Assembly: GCF_010726245.1 (NCBI RefSeq)
Contig: NZ_AP022561.1
Span: forward strand, 5,642,001-5,706,000
Direction of reading: 5' to 3'
From: Mycolicibacterium aichiense
GTDB lineage: Bacteria > Actinomycetota > Actinomycetes > Mycobacteriales > Mycobacteriaceae
DNA: 64,000 nucleotides
The translations under genes were made by a program, and so were the position numbers. Each line of letters starts with the position of its first letter. Within the stretch, counting starts at the first letter, position 1. Positions 1 through 9,452 of this stretch are shown here, one piece after another. The notes under the pieces are model-generated. The model was not told the DNA's origin and searched no databases. It saw only the letters and a list, made by a program, of their open reading frames with translations.

Positions 1-1
1 T

Positions 2-358
2 CTGGTGGGCCTGCGCTGGCTGGCCGCGCACCGTCCGGCACGGCGCGCCACCCGAGTGGCCCTCGATTACGACGACGATCACACGGTCACCGTGAACGCC
101 AACGCGGTGGCCCGGGCATCGGCCACGGCCTTGAAATCGAATGCCCAGGTTCTGAAAGCCAGTGGCGGCGCCGCCGTTCGCGGCGGCATCCCCACCGTGA
201 CGTTGACCGCGACGGTCCCGGCGCGGCACGGACTTCACGCCGGCATCCGGGCCGCCGACGCCACCATGCGCACCGCCGGGGCGATGCTCGGCGACACCGT
301 TGCCATCCGCACGGTCCTGCGGACCGACGCCAACCACCGTCAACGCCGGGTCAGCTGA
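2..358 (+). CDS. C-terminal part of a DUF6286-like (envelope-stress cluster) protein, 5' end outside window
   Basis: The frame is open from the first bases of the window, so this is the end of a longer gene. The 118 visible residues are soluble, rich in Ala, Thr and Arg, and alternate short beta-like stretches. This resembles the C-terminal domain of actinobacterial DUF6286 proteins that sit with Asp23/Gls24 alkaline-shock proteins and their membrane anchors. That match is from general sequence feel rather than a decisive motif. It converges on the giant repeat protein; a strong hairpin lies between them. Confidence 0.5.
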   Translation: MVGLRWLAAHRPARRATRVALDYDDDHTVTVNANAVARASATALKSNAQVLKASGGAAVRGGIPTVTLTATVPARHGLHAGIRAADATMRTAGAMLGDTVAIRTVLRTDANHRQRRVS

Positions 359-520
359 ACGGCTACAGCGCCTTGGGCTGGTCTGGGAGACGCTCCCCTG
401 TGCTCGTGACACGAGTAACCACATCGGCGGGCTTCTGCCCCAAGCCAGAACGGCCCGCATCGCTACAAGTCCCCATCTGGGGGAGGCTGCGGGCCAGTTC
501 AGAATTGTCGCGCCCGACGG

Positions 521-569
521 GACCGATGACGACGCGGCGCGTCCCCCGGGGCGCGCCGCGACATCGGTC
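521..569. terminator. Long hairpin between convergent genes
   Basis: The outer arms at 521-528 and 562-569 are perfectly complementary (gaccgatg/catcggtc). The inner arms at 534-541 and 552-559 (gcggcgcg/cgcgccgc) pair perfectly, and a CCCC/GGGG tip closes the stem. It lies between the stop codons of the two converging genes (358 and 575). It has no U-tract, so it would act as a GC-rich bidirectional terminator or mRNA end-protecting structure. Confidence 0.6.
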
Positions 570-574
570 TAGGG

Positions 575-3500
575 CTACAGGTTCGTCGCGGTATCGATCA
601 CCGTGATCGAAGGACCTTGGCCGGTGGTATGGACTGCGCTCGTCACGTAAAGCTTCCCGTCGGGACCAATATCGAGGCCGACCGGAAAGGCAACAGCGGC
701 GAGGTCACTGACTGTGCCGTCCTGGCCGACGGCGAGCACGTGGCCGGTGACGTCCGCAATGTAGGCGGTGCCGTTCGGGCCCACCGTCACGTTGTAGCTC
801 GCCCTATTCGGTAGCGCGATGGTCTTCTGAAGCACGCCGCCGGAGCTGAAGATCAGCAACGCCCCATCGATGCTCGTACCACTGTCACTCGACGCCGTGA
901 CCACATAGACGCGGCCGTCCGGGCCAACGCTGACCCCCAGTGCCGCAGCATCGAGATCGACGGTCGTCATCAGCGAGCCGTCGCCATTGAGGACGGTCAA
1001 CTTGCCGCTCTGCGGTGTATCGGTGTTGGTGATGACGCTGCTGACATAGATCCGGCCGTTGCCGAGGGCGAGCCCGGCAGCACCGGCGATCGACCGGATC
1101 AACTGCGGTGCGTAGCCGTTGACCGGGTCGTACGCCGTAACCGTGCCGAGAGCGACATCAGTGACCAATAGGCGACCGTCCGGCCCGATCTCGACGTCGA
1201 GCGCACCACTGCCGGGACCGAGGTCGGCCAATTGGGTGACCGATGTGCCGTCGGCACTGACCACCACAAGTTTGGAATGGCTGCTGCCAGAAGAGTCGTA
1301 GTTGTAGCCAAGGACGTACTTCTGACCGCCACTATCGACGGCGATTCCGTACAAGCCGACGAACTCGTTGAGACCGTTGCTCGTTCCGTCCTCGACCAGA
1401 TCGGTCGGGTCGAGGACCGAGATCGAGCTGGTCACGGTTGCCTGTGTGTAGTCGTTGACGGCGACGTAGAGCAACCCGTCGTTGCCGACCGTGATCATGG
1501 TGGGCACGGCCGCGAGACCCGAACCAGACCGTACGGTGCCGATGGGACCGCTCGAATCGACCGCGATCACTCGTCCGTTATTGATCACATAGGCAGTGCC
1601 ATCGGCACCGACCGCCAACCCCGTGGAGCCGCCGCTACCCAGCGGCACAGTCGATTCGACAGTTCCGTCGGACTGCAGGATCGTCATTTCGGCGCTTCTC
1701 GTGTCGCTGACATAGCTGGTCAGGTAGATCCGCCCGTCTGGACCAACCGCCAACCCGGTGACTTCGTGGGAAGTCTGGTCGCCGAGATTTACCGGAGGGA
1801 GAACGACGTTGCCGTCGGAATCTATGGCCGACAGATAGCCGGCGACGGTGCCGCTGTCCGGGTCATAGTGGTAGCCGGTGAAGTAGATCGCGCCGTCCTG
1901 GCCGACGGCCACGTGGGACGCTCCACCGGAACGGACCGCAATGATCGCCCGCGAACCGGTGACAGGGTTGATCACGGTGATCCCGCCGGGTCCGGCGGTA
2001 TAGATAAGTCCATCCGAGCCGGCGTCGAAGGATCCGAAACCGTTCAACGCCACTGGGCCCAGATCTGACACCGTCCCGTCGACGTCTACCTTGGCAAGTC
2101 TTGTGACTCCCAAGAAGGTGTCGACGACGCCGGCGACATACCTGGCACCGTCGGGTCCTACTGTCAGGCCGACAATGTATTTGAAGTCATCAACGCTGTC
2201 GAGGACCGTCTGCACCTTGATGTTGCCCGGATCCACCACTGACAGGGCGTTGTTCTTCAGGACGTAGAGGCCCTGAGTACCCATCGCGATTGCTTCGATA
2301 TCTGTTCCGTCGCTGGGTATTCCGTTCAGCACGCCGAAGGGTCCCGATGCGTTGACGGTGAAGATCCCATCGTTGTACGCAACGTATACGGTGCCGTCCG
2401 CCCCGACCGCAATGCTCGACCCCGGCAAGTTGGCCAACGAAATCCGCTTGTCGACCGAACCGCTTGGGCCCACGACCACCACGGTGTACGTGGAGCTGTT
2501 GGGATCAGCGCCGAGAATGTAAGCGTGCCCGTCTGCACTGACGACCAGGCCTTTCGCATCGGAGTATCGGAAGCCGAGATCGACCGGCGCGACCGCTACC
2601 GAACCGTCGGGGTTGAGCACTGTCAACGCCGAGGGGATCGCGTCCTCTCCGAAGCCGGCCCATGCGGTGAGGTAGATCTTCCCGTCGTTGCCGACAGCCA
2701 TATGGACCGCGTCTCCGCTCAAGTCCGTGCCGATGTCGACCGAGCCGAGCTCGCCGTCGTCCAAGATCACGTGTGGGGTGCCATCGGTGTCATACACCGT
2801 CAATGTGCCGTCTGCACCCGACCAGCCGTTGTCGAGGACATATACCCGATCGTCCGGGCCGACCGTCACGTCGGCGAGGTACGGCCACCCGATGTTGTCC
2901 AGGTCGATGACGGGGGTGATCATGCCGTCCTCACCGAGTCGGCCGACGACAAATCGGTCGTATCCCATTCCAGTGTCACCTATTTCAACGAATGCCTTTC
3001 CCACGACGTACACACCACCGGAGGCGGTGATCTGGATCTGAGGTTGGTCGAAACTCGCCAGGGTCAGCGACGACTGGGTGGGTACGGCGACGTTGACGGT
3101 GACGGCGGCGCTGTTGCCGGTGGTTCCATCGGAGATGGTGTAGGTGAAACTGTCAGTCCCGGTGTAGTTTTCGTTCGGCGTGTAGGTGATGGTGCCGTCT
3201 TCGTTGACTGCTACGGTGCCGTGCGCGGCCGTCCCCGCAACAGTCACGCTCAACGGGTCGCCGTCCACGTCGGTGTCGTTGCCCAACACATCGATGGTCA
3301 CCGGCGTGTTCGGGGCGGTACTGGCCGAATCGTTGACAGCTGTGGGTGCGTCATCGACGGGGGTGACGGTCACCGACACGGTGCCTGTGGCAGTGCCGCC
3401 GTGGCCGTCGGAAACCGTGTAGGTCAGCGAGTCGACGCCATGGAAATCGGCGTCCGGGGTGTAGGTGAGTGTGCCGCCGGCGAGCACCGCCGAACCGTGT

Positions 3501-6058
3501 CCGGGCTGACTGATCCCGGTGACGCTCAGCGTGTCCCCATCCTTGTCAGAGTCGTTGCCCAACAATGTCACCGTACTGATCGAGACCGCAGTGTCCTCGG
3601 CGGTGGTCACAGCGTCTCCGCCCGCGATGGGAGCGTCGTTGACCGGCGTGACCGTCACCGACACGGTGCCGGTCGCCGTGCCACCGTGGCCGTCGGAAAC
3701 CGTATAGGTCAGCGAGTCGACGCCATGGAAATCGGCGTCCGGGGTGTAGGTGAGTGTGCCGCCGGCGAGCACCGCCGAACCGTGTCCGGGCTGACTGATC
3801 CCGGTGACGCTCAGCGTGTCCCCATCCACGTCGGAGTCGTTGCCCAACAGGGTTGTTGTAGAGACCGAGACCGGCGTGCCCTCGACGGTACTCGCGGAGT
3901 TGGGACCCGCCACCGGCGCATCATTGACCGCGGTCACCGTCACCGCCACCGTGGCCGTCGCCGTGCGCCCATGCCCATCCGACACCGTATACGTAAAGCT
4001 ATCGGCACCAGAGAAGTTCGCCGTCGGCGTATAGGTCACCGTGGTCCCATTGAGCACCGCGGTGCCGTGCGCCCCCGACGACACCCCCGTCACCGACAAC
4101 GCGTCACCATCGGGATCAGAATCATTGCCCAACAACGTCCCCGCACTGATCGACACCGCAGCATCCTCAGCAGTCGTCACCGTGTTGTTCCCGGCCACCG
4201 GAACGTCATTGACCGCGGTCACCGTCACCGCCACCGTGGCCGTCGCCGTGCCCCCATGCCCATCCGACACCGTATACGTGAAGCTGTCCGCCCCATTGAA
4301 ATTTGCCGTCGGCGTATAGGTCACCGTGGTCCCATTGAGCACCGCGGTGCCGTGCGCCCCCGACGACACCCCCGTCACCGACAACGTGTCCCCATCGGGA
4401 TCAGAGTCATTGCCCAACAACGTCCCCGCACTGACCGACACCGCCGTGTCCTCAGCCGTCGTCACCGAATTCCCACCGGCCACCGGAACGTCATTGACCG
4501 CGGTCACCGTCACCGCCACCGTGGCCGTCGCCGTACCCCCATGACCATCAGACACCGTGTACGTGAAGCTGTCCGCCCCATTGAAATTCGCGTTCGGCGT
4601 ATACGTCACCGTCGTGCCGTTCAACACTGCGGTGCCATGGGCACCCGACGACACCCCAGTGACCGACAACGCATCCCCATCGGGATCAGAATCATTACCC
4701 AACAACGTCCCCGCACTGACCGACACCGCCGTGTCCTCAGCCGTCGTCACCGAATTCCCACCGGCCACCGGAACGTCATTGACCGCAGTGACCGTCACCG
4801 CAACCGCGCCCGTCGCCGTACCCCCGTGCCCATCAGACACCGTGTACGTGAAGCTGTCCGCTCCATTGAAATTCGCGTTCGGCGTGTAAGTGACCGTGCC
4901 ATCCGTCAATACCACCGAACCGTGCTGACCCTGACTGACCCCACTGACCGACAACGCGTCCCCATCGGCATCGGAATCATTGCCCAACAACGTCGTCGTG
5001 CCTACCGACACCGCAGTGTCCTCAGCCGTGGTGAGCGTTCCGTCGTTGACGACAGTCGGCGCCTGGTTGGGTTTGGAGACGAAACCGATCGCAGTCAGCA
5101 AATTGGTGATGGTATTGCTGATGGCTGTGACTGCCGTGTTGACTGCGGTGCTGATCGCGGTCAGCGCAGTGTTGACGGCGTTGTTGATCGCGGTCAACGC
5201 GGTATTTATGAACGACCCGAGGGAGCTGATGAAGGACTCCAGCGGGCTGGCGGCGGCGTGAGGAGTGGCCAACGCCGAGAGTGTCTTCGCCGCAGTGGTC
5301 TTAGTGAGCGGTTCGGATTCGTCGGCCTCGGTCTGTGACGTCAGCCGGGAGCTAGCGACGACCTGCCGCGTGCGGCCGCGGCCACCGAATTCGCGACGGG
5401 TACCGGCCAACAACACCACATCCGTTGGCGAGCCAACCGGATCACCCCCCGGCGACCCGGTGCCCGACAACGTTGCGAGCGCGCCACCAATTGCCTGGTT
5501 GCTCGTCGGCGCCATCGCCGACGCGGTGGCTACCGGACCCGCCGGGTGTGCGCCCGCAGTGACAACCACGTCGGTCCGAGGCCGCGCCACATCATCTGAG
5601 TGGTTGTCCGCGGAATCCTGGCCACCCGTTGCCGTAACGGGGGTGTCGGTGCCGACGGCCCTGGCCTCCGATTGATCGTGCTTCGCGGTTGGCGACAACG
5701 TTGCAGGACCATCTGCTGGTACCGCGCCGGCATCACGACCGTGGCGTCGTCCCCGGTCCGCGGTGTCACCCGTCTGAGCCGAGCCGGCACCGGAAGTCGC
5801 GTCCACGGGACGGCGCCCCACATGCGCCGACGACCGACGACCCGCTCCGACGGACGCGCCGCCCGCGCCGTGGCCTCGCGACGAGGCCTTACTCGGTTGA
5901 TCGGAGCTGGCTGACGCGGAGTCCGATCCGTCGGCATGTGCGACCCCACACGTCAGCGAGCCCAGGCCCACCCCGACCCCGAGTGCGACGGCCAACGCGC
6001 CGATCCGCCCGATCGCCTTCTCCATGCGCAGCGTCTTGCCGACAGAAATTGAGTGCAT
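575..6058 (-). CDS. Giant secreted repeat protein: seven cadherin/Ig-like repeats plus beta-propeller-like C-terminus
   Basis: 1827 residues. The start at 6058 is chosen because GGGGAGG lies 7 nt upstream and a signal peptide follows directly (hydrophobic core, then AHA, cleavage near residue 42). Residues 43-280 are low-complexity, with an LLAGTRREFG motif seen in other mycobacterial surface proteins. Residues about 283-323 form an Ala/Thr/Asn amphipathic heptad stretch. Residues 332-992 hold seven tandem repeats (six of 95 aa, the last 91) with LLGNDSD.DGD, YTP.A.F.G.DSFTYTVSDGHGG and VTVT.VND.P signatures typical of tandem VCBS/cadherin-like domains. Residues 993-1827 are repeated V.VGPDG.VYV blades like NHL/SMP-30 propellers. 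No LPXTG or membrane anchor was seen. Likely a cell-surface or exported adhesin/binding protein; ligand unknown. The frame stays open upstream to 6766, but that part runs over the divergent regulator gene and lacks a signal peptide. Confidence 0.9.
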   Translation of the reverse strand: MHSISVGKTLRMEKAIGRIGALAVALGVGVGLGSLTCGVAHADGSDSASASSDQPSKASSRGHGAGGASVGAGRRSSAHVGRRPVDATSGAGSAQTGDTADRGRRHGRDAGAVPADGPATLSPTAKHDQSEARAVGTDTPVTATGGQDSADNHSDDVARPRTDVVVTAGAHPAGPVATASAMAPTSNQAIGGALATLSGTGSPGGDPVGSPTDVVLLAGTRREFGGRGRTRQVVASSRLTSQTEADESEPLTKTTAAKTLSALATPHAAASPLESFISSLGSFINTALTAINNAVNTALTAISTAVNTAVTAISNTITNLLTAIGFVSKPNQAPTVVNDGTLTTAEDTAVSVGTTTLLGNDSDADGDALSVSGVSQGQHGSVVLTDGTVTYTPNANFNGADSFTYTVSDGHGGTATGAVAVTVTAVNDVPVAGGNSVTTAEDTAVSVSAGTLLGNDSDPDGDALSVTGVSSGAHGTAVLNGTTVTYTPNANFNGADSFTYTVSDGHGGTATATVAVTVTAVNDVPVAGGNSVTTAEDTAVSVSAGTLLGNDSDPDGDTLSVTGVSSGAHGTAVLNGTTVTYTPTANFNGADSFTYTVSDGHGGTATATVAVTVTAVNDVPVAGNNTVTTAEDAAVSISAGTLLGNDSDPDGDALSVTGVSSGAHGTAVLNGTTVTYTPTANFSGADSFTYTVSDGHGRTATATVAVTVTAVNDAPVAGPNSASTVEGTPVSVSTTTLLGNDSDVDGDTLSVTGISQPGHGSAVLAGGTLTYTPDADFHGVDSLTYTVSDGHGGTATGTVSVTVTPVNDAPIAGGDAVTTAEDTAVSISTVTLLGNDSDKDGDTLSVTGISQPGHGSAVLAGGTLTYTPDADFHGVDSLTYTVSDGHGGTATGTVSVTVTPVDDAPTAVNDSASTAPNTPVTIDVLGNDTDVDGDPLSVTVAGTAAHGTVAVNEDGTITYTPNENYTGTDSFTYTISDGTTGNSAAVTVNVAVPTQSSLTLASFDQPQIQITASGGVYVVGKAFVEIGDTGMGYDRFVVGRLGEDGMITPVIDLDNIGWPYLADVTVGPDDRVYVLDNGWSGADGTLTVYDTDGTPHVILDDGELGSVDIGTDLSGDAVHMAVGNDGKIYLTAWAGFGEDAIPSALTVLNPDGSVAVAPVDLGFRYSDAKGLVVSADGHAYILGADPNSSTYTVVVVGPSGSVDKRISLANLPGSSIAVGADGTVYVAYNDGIFTVNASGPFGVLNGIPSDGTDIEAIAMGTQGLYVLKNNALSVVDPGNIKVQTVLDSVDDFKYIVGLTVGPDGARYVAGVVDTFLGVTRLAKVDVDGTVSDLGPVALNGFGSFDAGSDGLIYTAGPGGITVINPVTGSRAIIAVRSGGASHVAVGQDGAIYFTGYHYDPDSGTVAGYLSAIDSDGNVVLPPVNLGDQTSHEVTGLAVGPDGRIYLTSYVSDTRSAEMTILQSDGTVESTVPLGSGGSTGLAVGADGTAYVINNGRVIAVDSSGPIGTVRSGSGLAAVPTMITVGNDGLLYVAVNDYTQATVTSSISVLDPTDLVEDGTSNGLNEFVGLYGIAVDSGGQKYVLGYNYDSSGSSHSKLVVVSADGTSVTQLADLGPGSGALDVEIGPDGRLLVTDVALGTVTAYDPVNGYAPQLIRSIAGAAGLALGNGRIYVSSVITNTDTPQSGKLTVLNGDGSLMTTVDLDAAALGVSVGPDGRVYVVTASSDSGTSIDGALLIFSSGGVLQKTIALPNRASYNVTVGPNGTAYIADVTGHVLAVGQDGTVSDLAAVAFPVGLDIGPDGKLYVTSAVHTTGQGPSITVIDTATNL
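3083..5065 (-). repeat. Seven in-frame tandem repeats, 285-bp unit
   Basis: Unit boundaries on the minus strand fall at 5065, 4780, 4495, 4210, 3925, 3640 and 3355, exactly 285 bp apart. The last unit (3355-3083) is 273 bp. Units 2-4 (4780-3926) are nearly identical at DNA level, and units 5-6 (3925-3356) form a second near-identical pair. The outer units 1 and 7 are more diverged. This pattern indicates recent unit duplication or gene conversion. Confidence 0.95.
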
Positions 6059-6332
6059 GATGCGGCCTCCCCGTCCAGCCGGAATATCCGGTTCCCGGCG
6101 GAATGCTATGGAGACGGGTCGAGACACCGATACAGGGATTTCCCTGGTATTTGCCAGGCCGATGCCAGCGAACGACGAGCGATGCGGCGGTCCGGCGCCG
6201 TAGACAGCGACCGTTTGGCGGTGCTGTGCGATACCGACTGTCGACGACATCGTAAAAAATGAGTACCGTCGCGCCCTAAACGAGTAGCGACTTACCCTAA
6301 TCACCTGCCAGGTCTCTGTCAGGATCCTGTTC
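6059..6332. promoter_or_regulatory. Divergent promoter region between repeat protein and LuxR-type regulator
   Basis: 274 bp without a gene. For the minus-strand gene there is a TAGCAT -10 box (6103-6108 on the plus strand). A perfect palindrome at 6133-6146 is described separately. For the plus-strand regulator a TACCCT box is seen near 6294-6299. The part around 6250-6300 is clearly AT-richer than its surroundings. Confidence 0.55.
6133..6146. promoter_or_regulatory. Palindrome CAGGGATTTCCCTG, candidate activator site 1
   Basis: A perfect 6+2+6 palindrome starting 24 bp upstream of the -10 box of the repeat-protein gene, centred about -43 from its predicted transcription start. A second copy with one difference lies at 9430-9443 at the same position relative to the other minus-strand gene flanking the LuxR-type regulator. 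Confidence 0.6.
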
Positions 6333-9119
6333 GTGGGGGTACAGATCGTCGGTCGCAGCCACGAGCTGCAACGGGTGCAGGCAGTACTCCAACAGGCCCG
6401 CAGTGCACCGACGGCAATGATCCTCGACGGCCCGGCGGGCATCGGTAAGAGCACCGTATGGCGTGCCGCGACCGACTGGGCGAGGGCCGCCGGATTCATG
6501 GTGTTGACCACAACCGGGGCAGCCGCCGAGGCAGGATTGGCGTGGGCCGGCCTGGCCGACCTGCTCGCCGATATCGACGACGCGACGCTGGCCGGCCTGC
6601 CGGCACTACACCAACGCGCGCTGTGCGCGGTGAGCACCGGCGAGTCGGTCCCTGGTGGAGATGAACGACTGGTGGCGACCGCTTTTCGAGCCGCCATCGA
6701 AGCGTCGTCTCGCCGCCGGCCCGTACTGATAGCGGTCGACGACGCCCACTGGCTCGACGAAGCCACCCGGCTGGTGCTGGGCTTCTCGGTGCGCCGACTC
6801 TCCGGACCGGTAGGAGTGGTGGCCGCCTACCGCAGCGGTGACCCCGGCACCCTCGACCAGTCTTGGGTGGCACCTCGTGATCCTGAGGCCTTGTCGCGTG
6901 TGACGGTCGGCCCCATGAGCCTGGGTGCCCTGCACGCAGTGATCGCGACCCGCCACGAAATGACCCCACCCCGACCCACGATGGTCCGCATCCATAGCCT
7001 GTCGGGCGGAAACCCTTTCTACGCATTGGAATTGGCCCGCGGGCTACATGAACATGCCAGTGCTGACCTCGCCGTGCTGCCGCCGACGCTCACCCGGCTG
7101 TTGGGTGAGCGGATCGGCGACCTCGACCCGCTCACTGCGCAGGCCGCCGTGACCGCGGCAACCGCGGCCGAACCGACCGTGGAATTGGTCGCGGCGGCCA
7201 TCGGTCGCCATCCGACCGAGCTCGTCGAAATCCTGCAATCTCTGGAAAGCCGGGGGGTGCTCGCCTTCGACGGGCACCGCATCCGGTTTTCTCATCCATT
7301 GATCGCCTCGGCCATCATCGCCGACGCCGACCCGACCGCCCGGCGTCACGCCCACCGTTGCTTGGCGAACGTGATCGACAACCCCGAACTGCACGCGCGC
7401 CATCTCGCCCTCGCCACGCCCTACGGGGATCCGGAAACCCTGGCCGCGTTGGACGGTGCCGCCGAGTCCGCCGCAGCGCGCGGGGCTTATAGCGTGGCCG
7501 CCGAACTCGTCGGGCTGGCAATCGGTCTCGGCGGCGACACCGGATCACGTCGGCTGCGCGGCGCCGAGTTCCACTTTCGCGCGGGTGCCCTCGATGAGGC
7601 AGAGGAGTTGATCGCCCCCGTCGTAGACACGTTGTCTGCGGGACTGTTCCGAGCGCTCGGTCTCATAATTCTGGGCAGTGTGCGCGGCTATCGCGACGGC
7701 ATGGCCAAGGCCGTAGGAGTGCTTCAGCGCGCCGTCACCGAAGCCGCCGAGATTCCCGCGCTGCGAACCCAGGCACTGTTGCTGTTGGCGCTCGCGACAG
7801 GACTGGGCGGCGACATGGCCACCTGCGTGGCCCACGCCCGGCAGGCACGTCATGATGCCGACGAGACCGGGATCGCCGCGTTGCGTAGTCAAGCACTGGC
7901 GTTGTGGGTGCACGTCAGCTTCATGTACGGACTGGGCACCGACACCGAAGCCTTGCGGACCGCTCTCGAACTCGAAGACTCCGACAGCACGGTGCCCGCG
8001 ACTCTTCAACCGACCGCGGTGTACGCCATCAACTGCGCGTGGACTGGTCGACTCGACGAAGCCCGCACAGCAATGGACGAGGTGGCGCGCCGTTGCGCCG
8101 AACGCGGAAGCGAAGTCGACGTGGTCTGGGCCGCTGAACAACTCACAATGATCTACATCGGCCTCGGCCGCTACCACGATGCGCAACAATGCGCCGCCGA
8201 GGCGCTCGAGCGAGCCAGGCAGGTCGACGCCCAACTTCCCCTGATCAGCGCCTACACCTCAGTGGCCGGCGCCGGCGCCTACCGAGGTGACCGGGAACTC
8301 ACGCGCACCGCAGCACGCCAGGCAATCGAGTTGGCCGGTGCTGCGCAGCTGACCTATCTGATTGGTCCGCCCCTGATGAGTTTGGCGTTCGTCGAGGTTT
8401 CCGCCGGTGACTATGCGACGGCACTACAGACTCTGCAGCCGCTACTGGCCGCCTTCGATCGCGTGCACGGCACCGAGATCATGGCCGGCGCCTACCTCCC
8501 CGACGCGGTGGAAGCGCTGACCGCCGTCGGTCGCGCTGATGAAGCCGAGCCTTTGGTTGCGGCGCTGGAATCCAATGGCGCACTTCACGATCGCGGATGG
8601 ATGCTGGCGACGGGGGCGCGGTGCCGCGCACTGATGGCGGCGGCGCGCGGCGATCTCGAGGCCGCCTTCGGGCATGCGGAACGGGCAATGGCCCACCACG
8701 ACCGGTTACCCATGCCCTTCGAACGCGCACGCACCCTGCTACTGGTCGGCCAATTACTGCGCCGCCGGCGACGTCCGCAGGCCGCCTACGAGGCGTTGCG
8801 CCAGGCAGCTGACGTCTTCACCGAGATCGGGAGCCCGTTGTGGGCGTCCCGCGCACAAAGCGAGCTGGATCGGCTCGCCGCGCGCTCGGCCGGCGGTGTG
8901 CTGACCGGCGCCGAACGCCAGGTCGCCGAGTACGCGGCCGCCGGGATGTCGAACAAGCAGATCGCCACGGCGTTGTACCTTTCGCCGAAGACGGTGGAGA
9001 TGTATTTGTCCAACGTCTACCGCAAGCTCGGCATCCGCTCTCGCGCACAGCTCGCCGGCCGTCTCGACGGTACTGGTGCTACGGGTACTCAGATCACGCC
9101 GCCGTCGGCGGCGATGTAG
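6333..9119 (+). CDS. LuxR-family transcriptional regulator with N-terminal AAA/NACHT-like ATPase (LAL/MalT type)
   Basis: 928 residues, a typical length for the class. The P-loop GPAGIGKST is at residues 33-41 and a Walker B-like VLIAVDDAHWLDE near 130. A long helical, TPR-like middle follows. The C-terminal LuxR helix-turn-helix spans about 856-915 (LT.AERQVAEYAAAGMSNKQIA...LSPKTVEMYLSNVYRKLGI). The GTG start follows a CAGGA-like ribosome site. Members couple ATP and an inducer to DNA binding. The palindromes at 6133 and 9430 flank the gene on both sides, so it probably activates the repeat-protein gene and the 101-aa gene, although the nearby NarL-type response regulator is an alternative. 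Confidence 0.93.
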   Translation: MGVQIVGRSHELQRVQAVLQQARSAPTAMILDGPAGIGKSTVWRAATDWARAAGFMVLTTTGAAAEAGLAWAGLADLLADIDDATLAGLPALHQRALCAVSTGESVPGGDERLVATAFRAAIEASSRRRPVLIAVDDAHWLDEATRLVLGFSVRRLSGPVGVVAAYRSGDPGTLDQSWVAPRDPEALSRVTVGPMSLGALHAVIATRHEMTPPRPTMVRIHSLSGGNPFYALELARGLHEHASADLAVLPPTLTRLLGERIGDLDPLTAQAAVTAATAAEPTVELVAAAIGRHPTELVEILQSLESRGVLAFDGHRIRFSHPLIASAIIADADPTARRHAHRCLANVIDNPELHARHLALATPYGDPETLAALDGAAESAAARGAYSVAAELVGLAIGLGGDTGSRRLRGAEFHFRAGALDEAEELIAPVVDTLSAGLFRALGLIILGSVRGYRDGMAKAVGVLQRAVTEAAEIPALRTQALLLLALATGLGGDMATCVAHARQARHDADETGIAALRSQALALWVHVSFMYGLGTDTEALRTALELEDSDSTVPATLQPTAVYAINCAWTGRLDEARTAMDEVARRCAERGSEVDVVWAAEQLTMIYIGLGRYHDAQQCAAEALERARQVDAQLPLISAYTSVAGAGAYRGDRELTRTAARQAIELAGAAQLTYLIGPPLMSLAFVEVSAGDYATALQTLQPLLAAFDRVHGTEIMAGAYLPDAVEALTAVGRADEAEPLVAALESNGALHDRGWMLATGARCRALMAAARGDLEAAFGHAERAMAHHDRLPMPFERARTLLLVGQLLRRRRRPQAAYEALRQAADVFTEIGSPLWASRAQSELDRLAARSAGGVLTGAERQVAEYAAAGMSNKQIATALYLSPKTVEMYLSNVYRKLGIRSRAQLAGRLDGTGATGTQITPPSAAM

Positions 9120-9394
9120 GCGCTCACACCGCCGGTCACACGATCCGGCGGACAGCCTGCATCTCGACAGACCCGCCACACTGCTTCAGCGGTATCGGCC
9201 CGGAACAGCCCGAAGACCATCTCGTCCACCGGGGAGGTCACCGTCAACACCACCGACACCTCGGTCCCCCGCAGTCGGGCTGCCGCGGCGTGGTCGATGA
9301 GCCTGCCGGCGACATCCCCAGTCGAGGCGTCGAACAGCGCCGTCTGATACCACTCCACCAGAAAACGATGGCCCGGGTTCTGCGAAATCCTCAC
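9089..9394 (-). CDS. Conserved small protein of unknown function (101 aa)
   Basis: GTG start at 9394, preceded by a TAGCTT -10 box (9401-9406) ending 6 nt upstream, so the mRNA is probably leaderless. The 101-residue product is soluble with an alternating alpha/beta pattern (W.V....D.V.G.RA) and ends GGV(I). It resembles short stand-alone alpha/beta-barrel proteins, but I do not recognise the family. The gene overlaps the end of the LuxR-type regulator tail to tail by 31 bp. Its promoter carries the second palindrome, so it is probably a target of that regulator. Confidence 0.75.
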   Translation of the reverse strand: MRISQNPGHRFLVEWYQTALFDASTGDVAGRLIDHAAAARLRGTEVSVVLTVTSPVDEMVFGLFRADTAEAVWRVCRDAGCPPDRVTGGVSAYIAADGGVI

Positions 9395-9400
9395 CCAACC

Positions 9401-9443
9401 AAGCTAACTCGCCGTCCGGCCGGCTGAATCAGGGATTCCCCTG
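9401..9443 (-). promoter_or_regulatory. Leaderless promoter with candidate activator site 2
   Basis: The -10 box TAGCTT is at 9401-9406. The imperfect palindrome CAGGGATTCCCCTG at 9430-9443 starts 23 bp upstream of it and is centred at about -42.5 from the predicted start at 9394. It differs at one base from the perfect copy at 6133-6146, and the following GGT is also shared. Confidence 0.6.
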
Positions 9444-9452
9444 GTCGTGCGC

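Noticed and set aside
3083..5065. CRISPR or satellite array
   Set aside because: The 285-bp periodicity is in frame and encodes adhesin-type domains; there are no spacers.
2525..5338. 937-codon plus-strand open frame opposite the repeat-protein gene
   Set aside because: It mirrors the 285-bp repeats of the minus-strand gene, has an Arg/His-rich composition typical of GC-rich antisense frames, and has no ribosome site. The minus strand has a signal peptide and recognised domains.
6059..6766. N-terminal extension of the giant repeat protein
   Set aside because: The frame stays open, but it would overlap the LuxR-type regulator, cover the promoter palindrome and place the signal peptide inside the protein.
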